A stretch of DNA of 64,000 nt from CBDDKU01 sp965230375 (GTDB taxonomy: Bacteria > Bacteroidota > Bacteroidia > Flavobacteriales_D > Cryomorphaceae), in contig CBDDKU010000016.1 in NCBI GenBank assembly GCA_965230375.1, positions 62,001 through 126,000 on the forward strand, written 5' to 3'. Shown piece by piece: positions 36,927 through 45,957 of this stretch (position 1 is its first letter; each line of letters starts with the position of its first letter). The notes beneath the pieces were generated by a model. It saw only the letters and a program-made list of their open reading frames with translations, did not search any database and was not told the origin of the DNA. The position numbers and the translations under genes are program-made.

Positions 36927-37032
36927 TGAGAACGAAAAGAAGGTAAACTGGCCACTTGTCTACGGCATCGTTCTGGGCTGGATGATTGCCTTCAGTTTGA
37001 TTATGTACCTGTTTTCTAGACTAACGGCATGA
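36919..37032 (+). CDS. 37-residue single-pass membrane peptide
   Basis: A short frame (ATG at 36919, stop TGA at 37030) overlaps the deacetylase stop by 8 bases and the symporter start by 4 bases (ATGA). It encodes a charged N-terminus (MTDENEKKVNWP) and one hydrophobic helix (LVYGIVLGWMIAFSLIMYLF). The perfect fit between two genes and the double overlap argue for real translation. It may be a small subunit of the symporter, by analogy to small partner proteins of other transporters (inference). Confidence 0.65.
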   Translation: MTDENEKKVNWPLVYGIVLGWMIAFSLIMYLFSRLTA

Positions 37033-38720
37033 GTGAAATTGATTATATCGTCATGCTTTCTACCCTACTATTGATTGTAGGATACGGAACTTATCAGACG
37101 AGGAAATCAAAAAATATAGAAGGTTATTTCTTGGGCGACAATCGCCTAAAATGGGGTACCATAGGCCTTTCTGTTATGGCTACTCAAGCCAGCGCGATTA
37201 CCTTTTTGAGCACTCCCGGACTCGCCTATGAATCTGGGATGGCTTTTGTACAAAATTACCTCGGACTTCCTATTGCCCTTATCGTAGTGTCAGCTGTATT
37301 TGTGCCTATATACTACAAGCTCAAAGTATACACCGCCTATGAATACCTCGAGCAACGATTCAATATCCAAAGCAGGTTACTGGCGGCTTTTCTATTCCTT
37401 GTACAACGTGGACTCGCCGCTGGTATCACGATTTATGCACCGGCAATTGTTCTTTCATCTGTTCTTGGGTGGAATTTGAACGCTACCATATTGTTTGTTG
37501 GTATACTCGTGATCATCTACACAGTATCGGGCGGTAGTAAAGCTGTGAGCTTGACTCAAAAATGGCAAATGGCCGTTATTCTAATCGGTATGGCCATAGC
37601 CTTCGGAACTATAATACACGGACTACCAGAAGATGTCGGGCTTTGGAATAGTCTGAAAATTGCTGGAAAAGCAGGAAAGACAGAAGCGATTAATTTTTCA
37701 CTTTTCACAAACGAACGATACACTTTTTGGTCGGGAATTGTGGGAGGTTTCTTTTTAGCACTCTCCTATTTCGGAACAGATCAATCGCAGGTGCAGCGCT
37801 ACTTGGGTGGAAGCTCAGTACGAGAAAGCCGCATGGGACTGATGTTCAACGCCATTTTGAAGATACCCATGCAGTTCTTTATTCTTCTAACTGGTGTTCT
37901 GGTTTTCATGTTTTTCCAGTTTCAAGAGCACGACGTGTTGTTTGACAGCACTACCCTTTCTCGACTTGAGAGCACTGAGTACAAAGAAGAGCTTGAAGCA
38001 AACAGAGAAGCGCACTATGAAAATCACCAAGCCAAGAAAATAGCGGCTTTCGAACTTTCAAAAGCACTTGATACCGAAGATCAAGAATTGATTGATGAGC
38101 GGGCGGATGAGTACAACGACCTACGTCTCAAAGGAGTGGAATTAAGAGACGACACCAAAGAAATGGTGCTGCAAGCTTTCCCAGCCAGTTCGAGCCGCGA
38201 CTCTGATTACGTCTTCATATCGTACGTTTTAGGGTTTATGCCAGCCGGCTTAGTTGGCTTGCTATTAGCCGTTATCATCTCTGCTGCTATGTCTAGTACT
38301 GCTGGAGAATTGAATGCACTCGGCTCTACCACATCCATAGATTTTTACAAGCGCGTCTTTAAGCAAAATCAGAGCGAGCAACATTATGTAAAAGCATCCA
38401 AGTGGTTGACTGCAGGGTGGGGTATTCTTGCAATCATGTTTGCATTGTATGCTAACTTATTGGAGAATCTCATTGAAGCCGTAAATATCTTAGGTAGTAT
38501 CTTCTACGGAACCATCCTAGGTATTTTCGCAACAGCCTTCTTTCTAAAATTCGTCAAAGGGCGTGCCGTATTCTTCGCCGCTCTGGTAGTACAGGTCTCC
38601 ATAATTGCCATCTTCTTCCTTTTTGAAGATGACTTATCCTACTTGTATCTCAATTTGATTGGTTGCCTCGGAGTCATGCTAATCTCTGCACTTTTCAATC
38701 AGATTTTTGACAAAAAATAA
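37029..38720 (+). CDS. Sodium:solute symporter (SSF family)
   Basis: A 563-residue permease with the LeuT-fold SSF pattern: GYFLGDNRLKWGTIGLSVMATQASAITFLSTPG (residues 33-65, Na+ site helix 1), GYGTYQ, FGTDQSQVQRYLGGSS (249-263) and GLLLAVIISAAMSSTAGELNALGSTTS (about 408-434). Residues about 299-393 form a charged, probably coiled-coil insert between transmembrane helices. Cargo cannot be inferred from sequence, but the operon with a PIG-L deacetylase suggests a sugar or deacetylated product. Confidence 0.88.
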   Translation: MSEIDYIVMLSTLLLIVGYGTYQTRKSKNIEGYFLGDNRLKWGTIGLSVMATQASAITFLSTPGLAYESGMAFVQNYLGLPIALIVVSAVFVPIYYKLKVYTAYEYLEQRFNIQSRLLAAFLFLVQRGLAAGITIYAPAIVLSSVLGWNLNATILFVGILVIIYTVSGGSKAVSLTQKWQMAVILIGMAIAFGTIIHGLPEDVGLWNSLKIAGKAGKTEAINFSLFTNERYTFWSGIVGGFFLALSYFGTDQSQVQRYLGGSSVRESRMGLMFNAILKIPMQFFILLTGVLVFMFFQFQEHDVLFDSTTLSRLESTEYKEELEANREAHYENHQAKKIAAFELSKALDTEDQELIDERADEYNDLRLKGVELRDDTKEMVLQAFPASSSRDSDYVFISYVLGFMPAGLVGLLLAVIISAAMSSTAGELNALGSTTSIDFYKRVFKQNQSEQHYVKASKWLTAGWGILAIMFALYANLLENLIEAVNILGSIFYGTILGIFATAFFLKFVKGRAVFFAALVVQVSIIAIFFLFEDDLSYLYLNLIGCLGVMLISALFNQIFDKK

Positions 38721-38747
38721 GCCTCTCCGAATTGATTCGAAGAGGCT
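38712..38747 (-). terminator. Terminator of the DUF2911 gene
   Basis: On the minus strand a 12-bp stem (AGCCTCTTCGAA with one U-G pair, 4-base loop) followed by TTATTTTTT; it overlaps the symporter stop codon on the other strand. Confidence 0.65.
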
Positions 38748-38773
38748 CTGTATTGTCTTGGGATACCTTCTAG

Positions 38774-39610
38774 TTATTTCCCACCCAACTCTTTAATCAA
38801 CTTCTGGTTTAAGTCAATATAAGGTTGGTATTTAGCTTTCTCAGCAAGCTCCATAGATAGCTTTGCAGTTTCGATAGCTTGATCCTTCTGGCCGTTCATT
38901 TTGTAGGCCTTAGCCAACGTGTGTACGTTCCAAAATTTCTTTTCAAGCTCAACCGACTTCTCAGCCATCTCAACGGCTTTAGCTCCATCCTCTTGCTCTA
39001 GATAAAAGTTAGCTACAGAATTGAAAATGCGGTATTCACCAGAGTATTCATCAAGTTTGCTCTTCATGTTTCCAAGAACAGCAGCCTCAGTTGCTACAGT
39101 AATTGGAATAACAAAGCTTCTATCTGCCCATTCCATTTTTAGCTCTGTACCAGTTGAAGTCGTATTCTGAAAAGTGAAAATCATTCTCTCAACAGACTGT
39201 CCTTTTGTTTTGTTAAAATCAACTACAAACTGACCAACATTTAAGTGCTCATCGTAGTCACCAGTACCACCTTGATCGGTATTCTTATTGAGAATTACTC
39301 CAATTTTTTCTGAAGAAGGAAGGGTAAACAGGGCATACTCACCAGCAGGAACACTGATCTCACCAAACTTACAATCTTGGCTAAATGAAATAACAGTAGC
39401 CATATTAGCTCCAGTTCTCCATAGTCTGTCGAATGGCACAAGGTCACCGAAGATCTCACGTCCCTTCACTCCGGGGCTGCTGTATTCAATTTCGATCTCA
39501 TTTAGCCCTACCATTTGGTAAGTCTTTGCTAATGGGCTAGGCTGCGGGAAATCCTGAGCATAAGTGCTCAAGCCAAACGCAACAAATGCAACTAAGAGTA
39601 ATTTTTTCAT
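38774..39610 (-). CDS. DUF2911 exported protein with TPR tail
   Basis: A 278-residue protein with signal peptide MKKLLLVAFVAFGLSTYAQ. DUF2911 covers about 25-165 (IEIEYSSPGVKGREIFGDLVPFDRLWRTGANMATVI; FGEISVPAGEYALFTLP), a beta-sandwich family common in Bacteroidota. The last 80 residues hold two TPR-like helical pairs (GAKAVEMAEKSVELEKK; QKDQAIETAKLSMELAEK). Function unknown. Confidence 0.85.
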   Translation of the reverse strand: MKKLLLVAFVAFGLSTYAQDFPQPSPLAKTYQMVGLNEIEIEYSSPGVKGREIFGDLVPFDRLWRTGANMATVISFSQDCKFGEISVPAGEYALFTLPSSEKIGVILNKNTDQGGTGDYDEHLNVGQFVVDFNKTKGQSVERMIFTFQNTTSTGTELKMEWADRSFVIPITVATEAAVLGNMKSKLDEYSGEYRIFNSVANFYLEQEDGAKAVEMAEKSVELEKKFWNVHTLAKAYKMNGQKDQAIETAKLSMELAEKAKYQPYIDLNQKLIKELGGK

Positions 39611-39632
39611 CTTTAATTATTGGTTTAAAATA

Positions 39633-40874
39633 TTAGGCAACCTTCAGTTGAGAAAGTTTCGATTTATTAAACTTCTCTTCAGCGTATTGAAGAGTAACAT
39701 TAAATTCTTTTAATTCAGATTGAGAAGGTAATTCGAACATTAAATCAGTCAAAATCGCTTCGCAAATAGACCTGAGACCCCTTGCTCCTAGTTTGTACTC
39801 GATTGCACGGTCTACGATAAAATCGAGAACATTCTTATCGAATGACAGCTTGACACCGTCCATATCAAAGAGCTTAACATATTGCTTTATGAGAGCATTT
39901 TTTGGCTCTGTGATTATTCTGCGGAGTGTATCTCTGTCTAGAGGGTTCAAATAGCTTAAGACCGGAAAGCGACCGATAAGCTCAGGAATTAATCCATAAG
40001 ACTTCAAGTCGGCCGGACTTATGTATTGCAACATATTATCGCGATCGAAAAGAGCGCTTTCCTGACTAGAGCTATATCCAATCGTGGTCGTCTTCACCCT
40101 TCTCTCGATAAGTGGTTGGATTCCATCGAAAGCTCCACCACAGATGAAAAGAATGTTTCTGGTATTGATCTGAATTAGCTTTTGCTCAGGATGCTTTCTA
40201 CCTCCTTGTGGTGGAACATTCACATCTGAACCTTCGAGCAGCTTCAATAATGCTTGCTGCACTCCTTCACCACTCACATCTCTCGTGATGCTGGCATTGT
40301 CGCTCTTTCGCGCGATCTTATCGATCTCATCGACGAATACAATACCTCGCTCAGCTTTAGCCACATCATAATCTGCAGCCTGTAAAAGACGGGTTAGAAT
40401 ACTCTCAACATCCTCTCCTACGTAACCTGCTTCTGTCAGAATGGTCGCGTCAGCTATGCAGAAAGGAACATTCAACATTTTTGCGATAGTCTTTGCAAGC
40501 AATGTTTTTCCGGTTCCAGTTTCTCCAACTAGAACAATATTCGACTTCTCGATCTCCACTTCGTCGTGATTACTCGACGGCTTCTGCAAGAGACGCTTGT
40601 AATGGTTGTACACAGCTACGCTTAATACGCGTTTGGCTTCGTCTTGACCGATTACATAATTGTCTACATAAGCTTTGATCTCATCAGGCTTCTGCAAGAC
40701 AAGGCTCGATTCAATTTCGTGCTGCGCATTTTGAGCAAGCTCTTCCTTGATTATGCTTTCAGCCTGAGAAATGCAGCTATCGCAGATGTGTCCTGTTACA
40801 CCTGCGATTAGCACATTTACTTCACTTTTTCCCCTTCCGCAAAAGGAGCACTTTATTTCCTTCTTCTCAGACAT
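39633..40874 (-). CDS. clpX: ATP-dependent Clp protease ATP-binding subunit ClpX
   Basis: A 413-residue AAA+ unfoldase. The N-terminal zinc finger is C9-x2-C12...C31-x2-C34, Walker A is GETGTGKT (117-124), Walker B IVFVDEIDKIA and the arginine-finger region GRFPVLSYL. The loop that docks on ClpP reads TTTIGYSSSQ, with IGY rather than the common IGF. Third gene of tig-clpP-clpX, 16 bases after clpP. Confidence 0.97.
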   Translation of the reverse strand: MSEKKEIKCSFCGRGKSEVNVLIAGVTGHICDSCISQAESIIKEELAQNAQHEIESSLVLQKPDEIKAYVDNYVIGQDEAKRVLSVAVYNHYKRLLQKPSSNHDEVEIEKSNIVLVGETGTGKTLLAKTIAKMLNVPFCIADATILTEAGYVGEDVESILTRLLQAADYDVAKAERGIVFVDEIDKIARKSDNASITRDVSGEGVQQALLKLLEGSDVNVPPQGGRKHPEQKLIQINTRNILFICGGAFDGIQPLIERRVKTTTIGYSSSQESALFDRDNMLQYISPADLKSYGLIPELIGRFPVLSYLNPLDRDTLRRIITEPKNALIKQYVKLFDMDGVKLSFDKNVLDFIVDRAIEYKLGARGLRSICEAILTDLMFELPSQSELKEFNVTLQYAEEKFNKSKLSQLKVA

Positions 40875-40890
40875 TTACCTTCTCTGGAAA

Positions 40891-41559
40891 TTATCCTTTT
40901 GGATTTCTAACTAATACTTCGTCAATCATACCGTACTTCTTAGCTTCATCAGCCGTCATCCAGTAATCACGATCACTATCTTCATTCACCTTGTCGTAGG
41001 TCTGCCCACTGTGGCTAGCGATGATATCGTAAAGCTCTTTCTTGAGTTTCAAGATTTCACGAGCTGTAATTTCAATATCAGATGCCTGACCTTGAGCTCC
41101 ACCAAGCGGCTGGTGAATCATTACTCTCGAGTGCTTAAGCGCAGTGCGCTTTCCAGTCTGACCAGCACAAAGCAAAACGGCTCCCATCGAAGCTGCCATT
41201 CCTGTACAGATTGTTGCAACATCTGGAGTGATGTACTGCATGGTATCGTAAATACCAAGGCCAGCATAAACTGAACCACCAGGAGAATTCAAATAAATCT
41301 GAATGTCCTTCTTTGGATCAACACTTTCTAAGAACAAAAGTTGCGCCTGAATGATATTTGCTACTTGGTCGTCTATTCCCGTTCCCAAAAAAATGATGCG
41401 ATCCATCATCAATCGAGAAAACACATCCATTTGAGCAACATTCAATTGACGCTCTTCTATAATATAAGGTGTAAGACCTTTAACATAGTCGTTGAGATAC
41501 ATGCTATTGATTCCTCTGTGGCCAACGGCATATTTCTCGAATTCTGATCTTTTTGTCAT
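40891..41559 (-). CDS. clpP: ATP-dependent Clp protease proteolytic subunit ClpP
   Basis: A 222-residue serine protease. The triad is Ser124 (GMAASMGAV), His149 (VMIHQPLGG) and Asp about 198 (DRDYWMTADEA), at the usual spacing. It assembles into the barrel capped by ClpX. It lies between tig and clpX on the same strand. Confidence 0.97.
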   Translation of the reverse strand: MTKRSEFEKYAVGHRGINSMYLNDYVKGLTPYIIEERQLNVAQMDVFSRLMMDRIIFLGTGIDDQVANIIQAQLLFLESVDPKKDIQIYLNSPGGSVYAGLGIYDTMQYITPDVATICTGMAASMGAVLLCAGQTGKRTALKHSRVMIHQPLGGAQGQASDIEITAREILKLKKELYDIIASHSGQTYDKVNEDSDRDYWMTADEAKKYGMIDEVLVRNPKG

Positions 41560-41599
41560 TTCGTTACGTTGAATTTGTAGTGAAAACTAGGGATATATT

Positions 41600-42952
41600 T
41601 TATCCCTGAGAAGCTAACTCTACAAATTTATCATAACTCACTTCTTTATCCTTTACCGAAGCGTTATTTCGAACGAAATCTACCAACTTTTCATCGTAGA
41701 TCATGTCGTACACCTTACGTCCTTCGTCTTGGTTAGAAAGAACTTTCATAGCTCCCTCCGTCAGTTCTTTGTCTTCTGGTGCAGGCATTCCGTACTGAGC
41801 GTACTGACTAGCAAGTAGAGCCTTAGTTTTATCTACCACTTCCTCTTGCTTCACTTCAATTGCTTTCGAAGAAAGAAGGCTATTAAAAATCAATTGCCAC
41901 TGCAGGCCTTTGCTGTACTGCTCGTAGTCGCGCTCTACCTCTTCGGCTGTGATTGGCTTTTCGTTCGTCATTTGAATCCACTTCTTTAGAAAAGAATCAG
42001 GAAGAGACGGATTATATTGCTCAATGAGTTTGTTGGTAATATCTCTTTTGAAAAGTTGGTCGCTATCTTGAGCAAAACCCTTTTCCAAATCTTCTTTGAT
42101 CTTAGCTCTGAACTCCTCTTCACTTTTCACATTTCCTTCACCGAAGAGCTTGTCAAAAAACTCTTGATTCACTTCGGCAGGTTCCATGTGCTTGATCTCT
42201 CTAACAATGAATTTCAAATTCCCAGCAAGGTGGTGAACTTCTTCATGGCTCACTCCCAACATTCGCGCTAAATCATCGTGATCGCGAGATACTTTGTGCG
42301 GATCAACAACTTTTTCGTCACCTACTTTAACACCTGTAAACTCCTTCTGCACGTCTTTGTCCATTCCATCAAGCGAAATGGTACTCTGGTTCATAATTCC
42401 ACCAGCTTTTACTTCATTGTTTTCATCCAGTTCTACAAAATCACCAACGAGCATATCTGTCTTGCCAGCAGTTTCTACATCCGACAATTTTCCGTAACGT
42501 CGAGAGATTTCTGAAACTTGCTTATCGATTAGCTTGTCATCAACCTTAATGATGTTATAGTCAAACTTATTTTTCTTGTTGATCTTCACCTCCAAATCTG
42601 GCGCAAGTCCTAACTCATATACAAACTCAAATTCAGATGGATTGTCCCAGTCACCTTTCTCTTCGTGAGAGTCTGATGGAATCGGACTACCCAATACTTG
42701 AAGTTTATTCTCTGATATATAACCTTGAATACTATCGTTCAAAAGACGGTTTAGCTCATCAGCTAGAAGTGACTTACCATAGCGCTTTTTCACAATGCCC
42801 ATTGGCACTTTTCCTTCTCTAAAACCAGGCATGCTCACTTGCTTGCGATAGTTTTTTAGAGCTTGGTCAAATTTTGAAGCGTAATCTTCTGTTCCGATTT
42901 TGATTTTCAACAACGCATTTTGAGCGTCGACATTTTCCTGTGTAATCTGCAT
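41600..42952 (-). CDS. tig: Trigger factor (ribosome-associated chaperone)
   Basis: A 450-residue protein. The ribosome-binding loop reads MPGFREGKVPMGIVKKRYG (about 40-58), matching the GFRxGKxP signature. The middle PPIase-like domain (VGDFVELDENNEV...) is degenerate, as usual in Bacteroidota, and the C-terminal helical arms complete the cradle. It heads the tig-clpP-clpX cluster. Upstream lies a -7 element TATATTTG. Confidence 0.93.
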   Translation of the reverse strand: MQITQENVDAQNALLKIKIGTEDYASKFDQALKNYRKQVSMPGFREGKVPMGIVKKRYGKSLLADELNRLLNDSIQGYISENKLQVLGSPIPSDSHEEKGDWDNPSEFEFVYELGLAPDLEVKINKKNKFDYNIIKVDDKLIDKQVSEISRRYGKLSDVETAGKTDMLVGDFVELDENNEVKAGGIMNQSTISLDGMDKDVQKEFTGVKVGDEKVVDPHKVSRDHDDLARMLGVSHEEVHHLAGNLKFIVREIKHMEPAEVNQEFFDKLFGEGNVKSEEEFRAKIKEDLEKGFAQDSDQLFKRDITNKLIEQYNPSLPDSFLKKWIQMTNEKPITAEEVERDYEQYSKGLQWQLIFNSLLSSKAIEVKQEEVVDKTKALLASQYAQYGMPAPEDKELTEGAMKVLSNQDEGRKVYDMIYDEKLVDFVRNNASVKDKEVSYDKFVELASQG

Positions 42953-42999
42953 AAATACAAGTCATTAAGCCATCATCAGAAGGCCTGATTTTGGGGACG

Positions 43000-43026
43000 C
43001 AAATATACGGTATTTTTCAGAAACAA
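43000..43026 (-). promoter_or_regulatory. Probable promoter of the tig-clpP-clpX cluster
   Basis: Minus strand TTG (43026-43024), 16-base spacer (slightly short), TATATTTG (43007-43000), 48 bases before the tig start. Confidence 0.5.
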
Positions 43027-43045
43027 TTTTGGAAGGATGATGAAT

Positions 43046-43070
43046 AAAAAAAGGCCCCGTTGGGGCCTTT
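43046..43070 (-). terminator. Terminator of tRNA-Leu(TAG)
   Basis: On the minus strand stem GGCCCC/GGGGCC extended by A-T pairs, 3-base loop, seven Ts; directly after the tRNA. Confidence 0.85.
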
Positions 43071-43072
43071 AG

Positions 43073-43154
43073 TGCGGATGGAGGGACTCGAACCCACACA
43101 CCTCTCGGCACTAGATCCTAAGTCTAGCGTGTCTACCAATTTCACCACATCCGC
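43073..43154 (-). tRNA. tRNA-Leu (anticodon TAG)
   Basis: An 82-base class II tRNA: acceptor GCGGATG/CATCCGC, D-arm GTGAAATTGGTAGACAC, anticodon stem CTAGA/TCTAG with loop CTTAGGA, variable arm around TGCCGAGAGGTGT, T-arm GTGGGTTCGAGTCCCTC. CCA not encoded. Confidence 0.95.
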
Positions 43155-43177
43155 GTGGCTTTCAGCAAAAGCGTCCG

Positions 43178-43206
43178 CAAAGATAATGAGTTATTATTAT
43201 TCACAA
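43178..43206 (-). promoter_or_regulatory. Promoter of tRNA-Leu(TAG)
   Basis: Minus strand TTG (43206-43204), 18-base spacer, TATCTTTG (43185-43178); exact consensus, 24 bases before the tRNA. Confidence 0.6.
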
Positions 43207-43269
43207 AACTATTTTTTAGATCATTGCAGAATTGGATGTTCAAGTCTTACCTTCGCAAAAAAAGAATCG

Positions 43270-44163
43270 ATGAGGAGTTTCGACCCAAAAGATTTGAAAG
43301 TGCCCGTGTTACATGGCCTTCTGTTGGGAACCATTGGTCCAAGACCGATTGCATTTGCCAGTACGTTAAACGAGGCAGGAGTTCCAAATTTGGCCCCTTT
43401 CAGTTTTTTCAATGTATTCAGTGCTAACCCGCCTATTCTGATTTTCTCACCAGCCAGAAGGGGGAGAGATAATACGACGAAACACACTTACGAGAATGCG
43501 AAGCTAAACCGTGAAGTTGTGATCAATATTGTTGACTACGCCATGGTTCAACAGATGTCGCTTGCCAGTACGGAGTACCCTGATGGAGCGAATGAGTTTA
43601 TCAAATCTGGTTTTACCATGGTTGATAGCGATACCGTTCGTCCACCAAGAGTAGCTGAATCACCCGCACAATTTGAGTGCAAGGTGAATGAAGTCATCGA
43701 GCTGGGGTCAAATGGTGGGGCTGGAAACCTAATCATCTGTGAAGTAACAAAACTCCACATTCGCGAGGATTTGCTTTCGGAAGATTTAAAGGTAGACCAA
43801 ACCAAAATCGACACAGTAGCACGTATGGGTGGCAATTGGTATAGCCGAGCTCATGGTGAAGCTTTGTTTGAAGTTGAAAAACCATTGCAAAAATTGGGTA
43901 TTGGGGTAGATCAAATTCCTGAAGACATCCGAAATAGTCGTATCTTGACGGGTAATGACCTCGGTAAACTCGGAAACGTGGAAACAATGCCGAATGAGAC
44001 AGACGTAAACGACTTTAAGCTTACCGAACTCAGCGATCTTTTTGTAGAATACGAAGATCAAGCAACCAAGCTTGAAGAGCTCTTGCACAAAAAAGCCAAA
44101 GATTATTTGGAAGACGGTCAAGTCTACGAAGCTTGGATGACCTTATTAAGTTTTAATAATTAA
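43270..44163 (+). CDS. Flavin reductase-like FMN-binding protein
   Basis: A 297-residue protein of the flavin reductase-like domain family (PF01613). After MRSFDPKDL come GTIGPRPIAFASTLNEAGVPNLAPFSFFNVFSANPPILIFSP and NAKLNREVVINIV, the FMN-binding split-barrel core. The start at 43270 was chosen because the upstream part of the frame runs through the tRNA. The C-terminal 80 residues are helical and charged. Physiological partner unknown; a DUF3127 gene follows after 10 bases. Confidence 0.85.
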   Translation: MRSFDPKDLKVPVLHGLLLGTIGPRPIAFASTLNEAGVPNLAPFSFFNVFSANPPILIFSPARRGRDNTTKHTYENAKLNREVVINIVDYAMVQQMSLASTEYPDGANEFIKSGFTMVDSDTVRPPRVAESPAQFECKVNEVIELGSNGGAGNLIICEVTKLHIREDLLSEDLKVDQTKIDTVARMGGNWYSRAHGEALFEVEKPLQKLGIGVDQIPEDIRNSRILTGNDLGKLGNVETMPNETDVNDFKLTELSDLFVEYEDQATKLEELLHKKAKDYLEDGQVYEAWMTLLSFNN

Positions 44164-44173
44164 AGAATACAGT

Positions 44174-44545
44174 ATGTTTTCAATCAACGGAAAACTCGTC
44201 GTAAAGAACGACACACAACAAATTACCGACACTTTTAAAAAGCGAGAATTCGTAATTAGCGACGAAGGGAGCCAATATCCTCAAGAGATTTCGTTCCAAC
44301 TCGTTCAGGATAAATGTGATCTTATCGATGCCTACGATATAGGTCAGGAGATAAAAGTAAACTTCAACATTCGCGGTCGTCGATGGGAAAACCCAAAGAC
44401 CAAAGAAGTGAAGTTTTTTAATAGCCTGGATGCATGGCGTATTGAGTCTGCTGGACAGGAAGCCCCTTCCAATGATTTGCCACCGCTTCCAAACTCGGAG
44501 CCAGCGAACATCGGTACGGATGAAAGCGACGACCTACCCTTCTAA
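44174..44545 (+). CDS. DUF3127 OB-fold protein with SSB-like acidic tail
   Basis: A 123-residue DUF3127 protein. Residues 4-95 have an OB-fold-like beta pattern (GKLVVKNDTQQITDTFKKREFVI; EISFQLVQDKCDLID; IKVNFNIRGRRWENPKTKEVKFFNSLDAWRIE). A flexible Pro/Asn-rich linker ends in TDESDDLPF, which closely resembles the C-terminal peptide through which SSB recruits repair and replication proteins. Single-stranded nucleic-acid binding is therefore inferred, not shown. Confidence 0.85.
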   Translation: MFSINGKLVVKNDTQQITDTFKKREFVISDEGSQYPQEISFQLVQDKCDLIDAYDIGQEIKVNFNIRGRRWENPKTKEVKFFNSLDAWRIESAGQEAPSNDLPPLPNSEPANIGTDESDDLPF

Positions 44546-44550
44546 GTAGA

Positions 44551-45957
44551 ATGAGCGGTCAAACGCCGAAGACATTTTCAGAAAAATTCGAAAGAGTTTT
44601 TCATCAAATTTTACCGAGCCCCTTTACCCTTGCGGTGGGGCTCACTTTTTTTGTTCTTCTTCTTGCCCTTTTCTTCTTCAAGCCATTAGATCAGTCTTTT
44701 GGCGCACATGCACTCGACGTAGTTGGTTATTGGTCTGATGGAATTTGGAAAGCTCCGCTGCTAGTCTTTGCCTATCAAATGATGCTAATCCTGGTGCTTG
44801 GGCACGTCATTGCCTTATCTCCACCAGCAGAGCGTTTTATTTCTATTGCTACAAGGCATTGCACATCGACACCAAAAGCTGCTGCGATAGTAACTTTCGT
44901 TTGCGTGGTCTTGGGATTCATCAATTGGGGGCTCACACTGATTGTAGGTGCTGTATTCGCAAGAAAAGTTGCTGAAAACGCAACGAAGAAAGGGCTGAAA
45001 ATAAATTATCCACTAATAGCGGCTTGTGGCTATACCGGAATGATGGTATGGCATGGAGGGCTTTCTGGGAGCTCAGTAATTAAAGCGGCCGAACCGGGAC
45101 ATATTGCAGATTTGGTGGCCGGGCGAATGAGTCAGCTTAGTTATACACTCCCCAATGTAGTTGGATTTGGCGAAACAGTTTTCTCACCGATGAATATCTC
45201 GGCTGGTTTGGCTTTGATGATCGTTCTACCTTTTGGAGCCTATGCACTGGGTAAGAACAGTCCGAGTACAAGGGTTTATATCTCCAACCCAAAACCAGAA
45301 CGCAAATCACAACTGAAGCTTGGTTGGGCTGAGAAATTTGATCACAAATGGTTTCCTTCCTTTTTCCTCGGACTCTTGGCACTCATTGCCGCTGTCATAA
45401 TTGCGACTTCTTCTCTTGCCAGTGGAGACTACAATTTCATCAACCCCAACTTCATCAACCTGACATTGCTCGGCTTAGGGTTAATCCTTCATGGAAGTTT
45501 ATCTCAGTTTTCTGGAGCTGTGGAAGAAGCCATTAAAGGGGCGGCGAGTATATTGATCCAATTTCCACTTTACTTCGGTATTCTGGGAATTATGCAACAA
45601 ACTGGAATAGTTGCCGAAATCTCTAACTTCTTCGTTTCTATTTCGAGTAGCTTCACCTATCCCCTTTGGACCTTCCTGAGCGCAGGGTTCGTTAACATAC
45701 TCGTACCAAGTGGGGGTGGTCAATGGATGGTTCAAGGTCCAATTCTCATCGAGGCATCTCAAGAGCTCAACCTGCCACTTGGCAAAAGCATTATGGCTAT
45801 GGCCTACGGCGATCAGATCACCAATATGCTTCAACCATTTTGGGCGCTTCCACTCCTATCAATCACGGGCTTGAAGGCGCGAGACATTTTGCCCTACACC
45901 CTATACTTTATGGTAATTGGGATACTCATTTATGGGATGGCTCTCATCTTCTTTTAA
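44551..45957 (+). CDS. AtoE-family short-chain fatty acid transporter
   Basis: A 468-residue multi-spanning permease of the AtoE family (COG2031). Landmarks: FERVFHQILPSPFTLAVGLTF, GFINWGLTLIVGAVFAR, GMMVWHGGLSGSSVIKAAEPGH and PSGGGQWMVQGPIL, with TMs throughout. Homologues carry short-chain fatty acids such as acetoacetate. It starts 5 bases after the DUF3127 gene. Its last bases overlap the convergent ABC permease stop by 4. Confidence 0.88.
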   Translation: MSGQTPKTFSEKFERVFHQILPSPFTLAVGLTFFVLLLALFFFKPLDQSFGAHALDVVGYWSDGIWKAPLLVFAYQMMLILVLGHVIALSPPAERFISIATRHCTSTPKAAAIVTFVCVVLGFINWGLTLIVGAVFARKVAENATKKGLKINYPLIAACGYTGMMVWHGGLSGSSVIKAAEPGHIADLVAGRMSQLSYTLPNVVGFGETVFSPMNISAGLALMIVLPFGAYALGKNSPSTRVYISNPKPERKSQLKLGWAEKFDHKWFPSFFLGLLALIAAVIIATSSLASGDYNFINPNFINLTLLGLGLILHGSLSQFSGAVEEAIKGAASILIQFPLYFGILGIMQQTGIVAEISNFFVSISSSFTYPLWTFLSAGFVNILVPSGGGQWMVQGPILIEASQELNLPLGKSIMAMAYGDQITNMLQPFWALPLLSITGLKARDILPYTLYFMVIGILIYGMALIFF

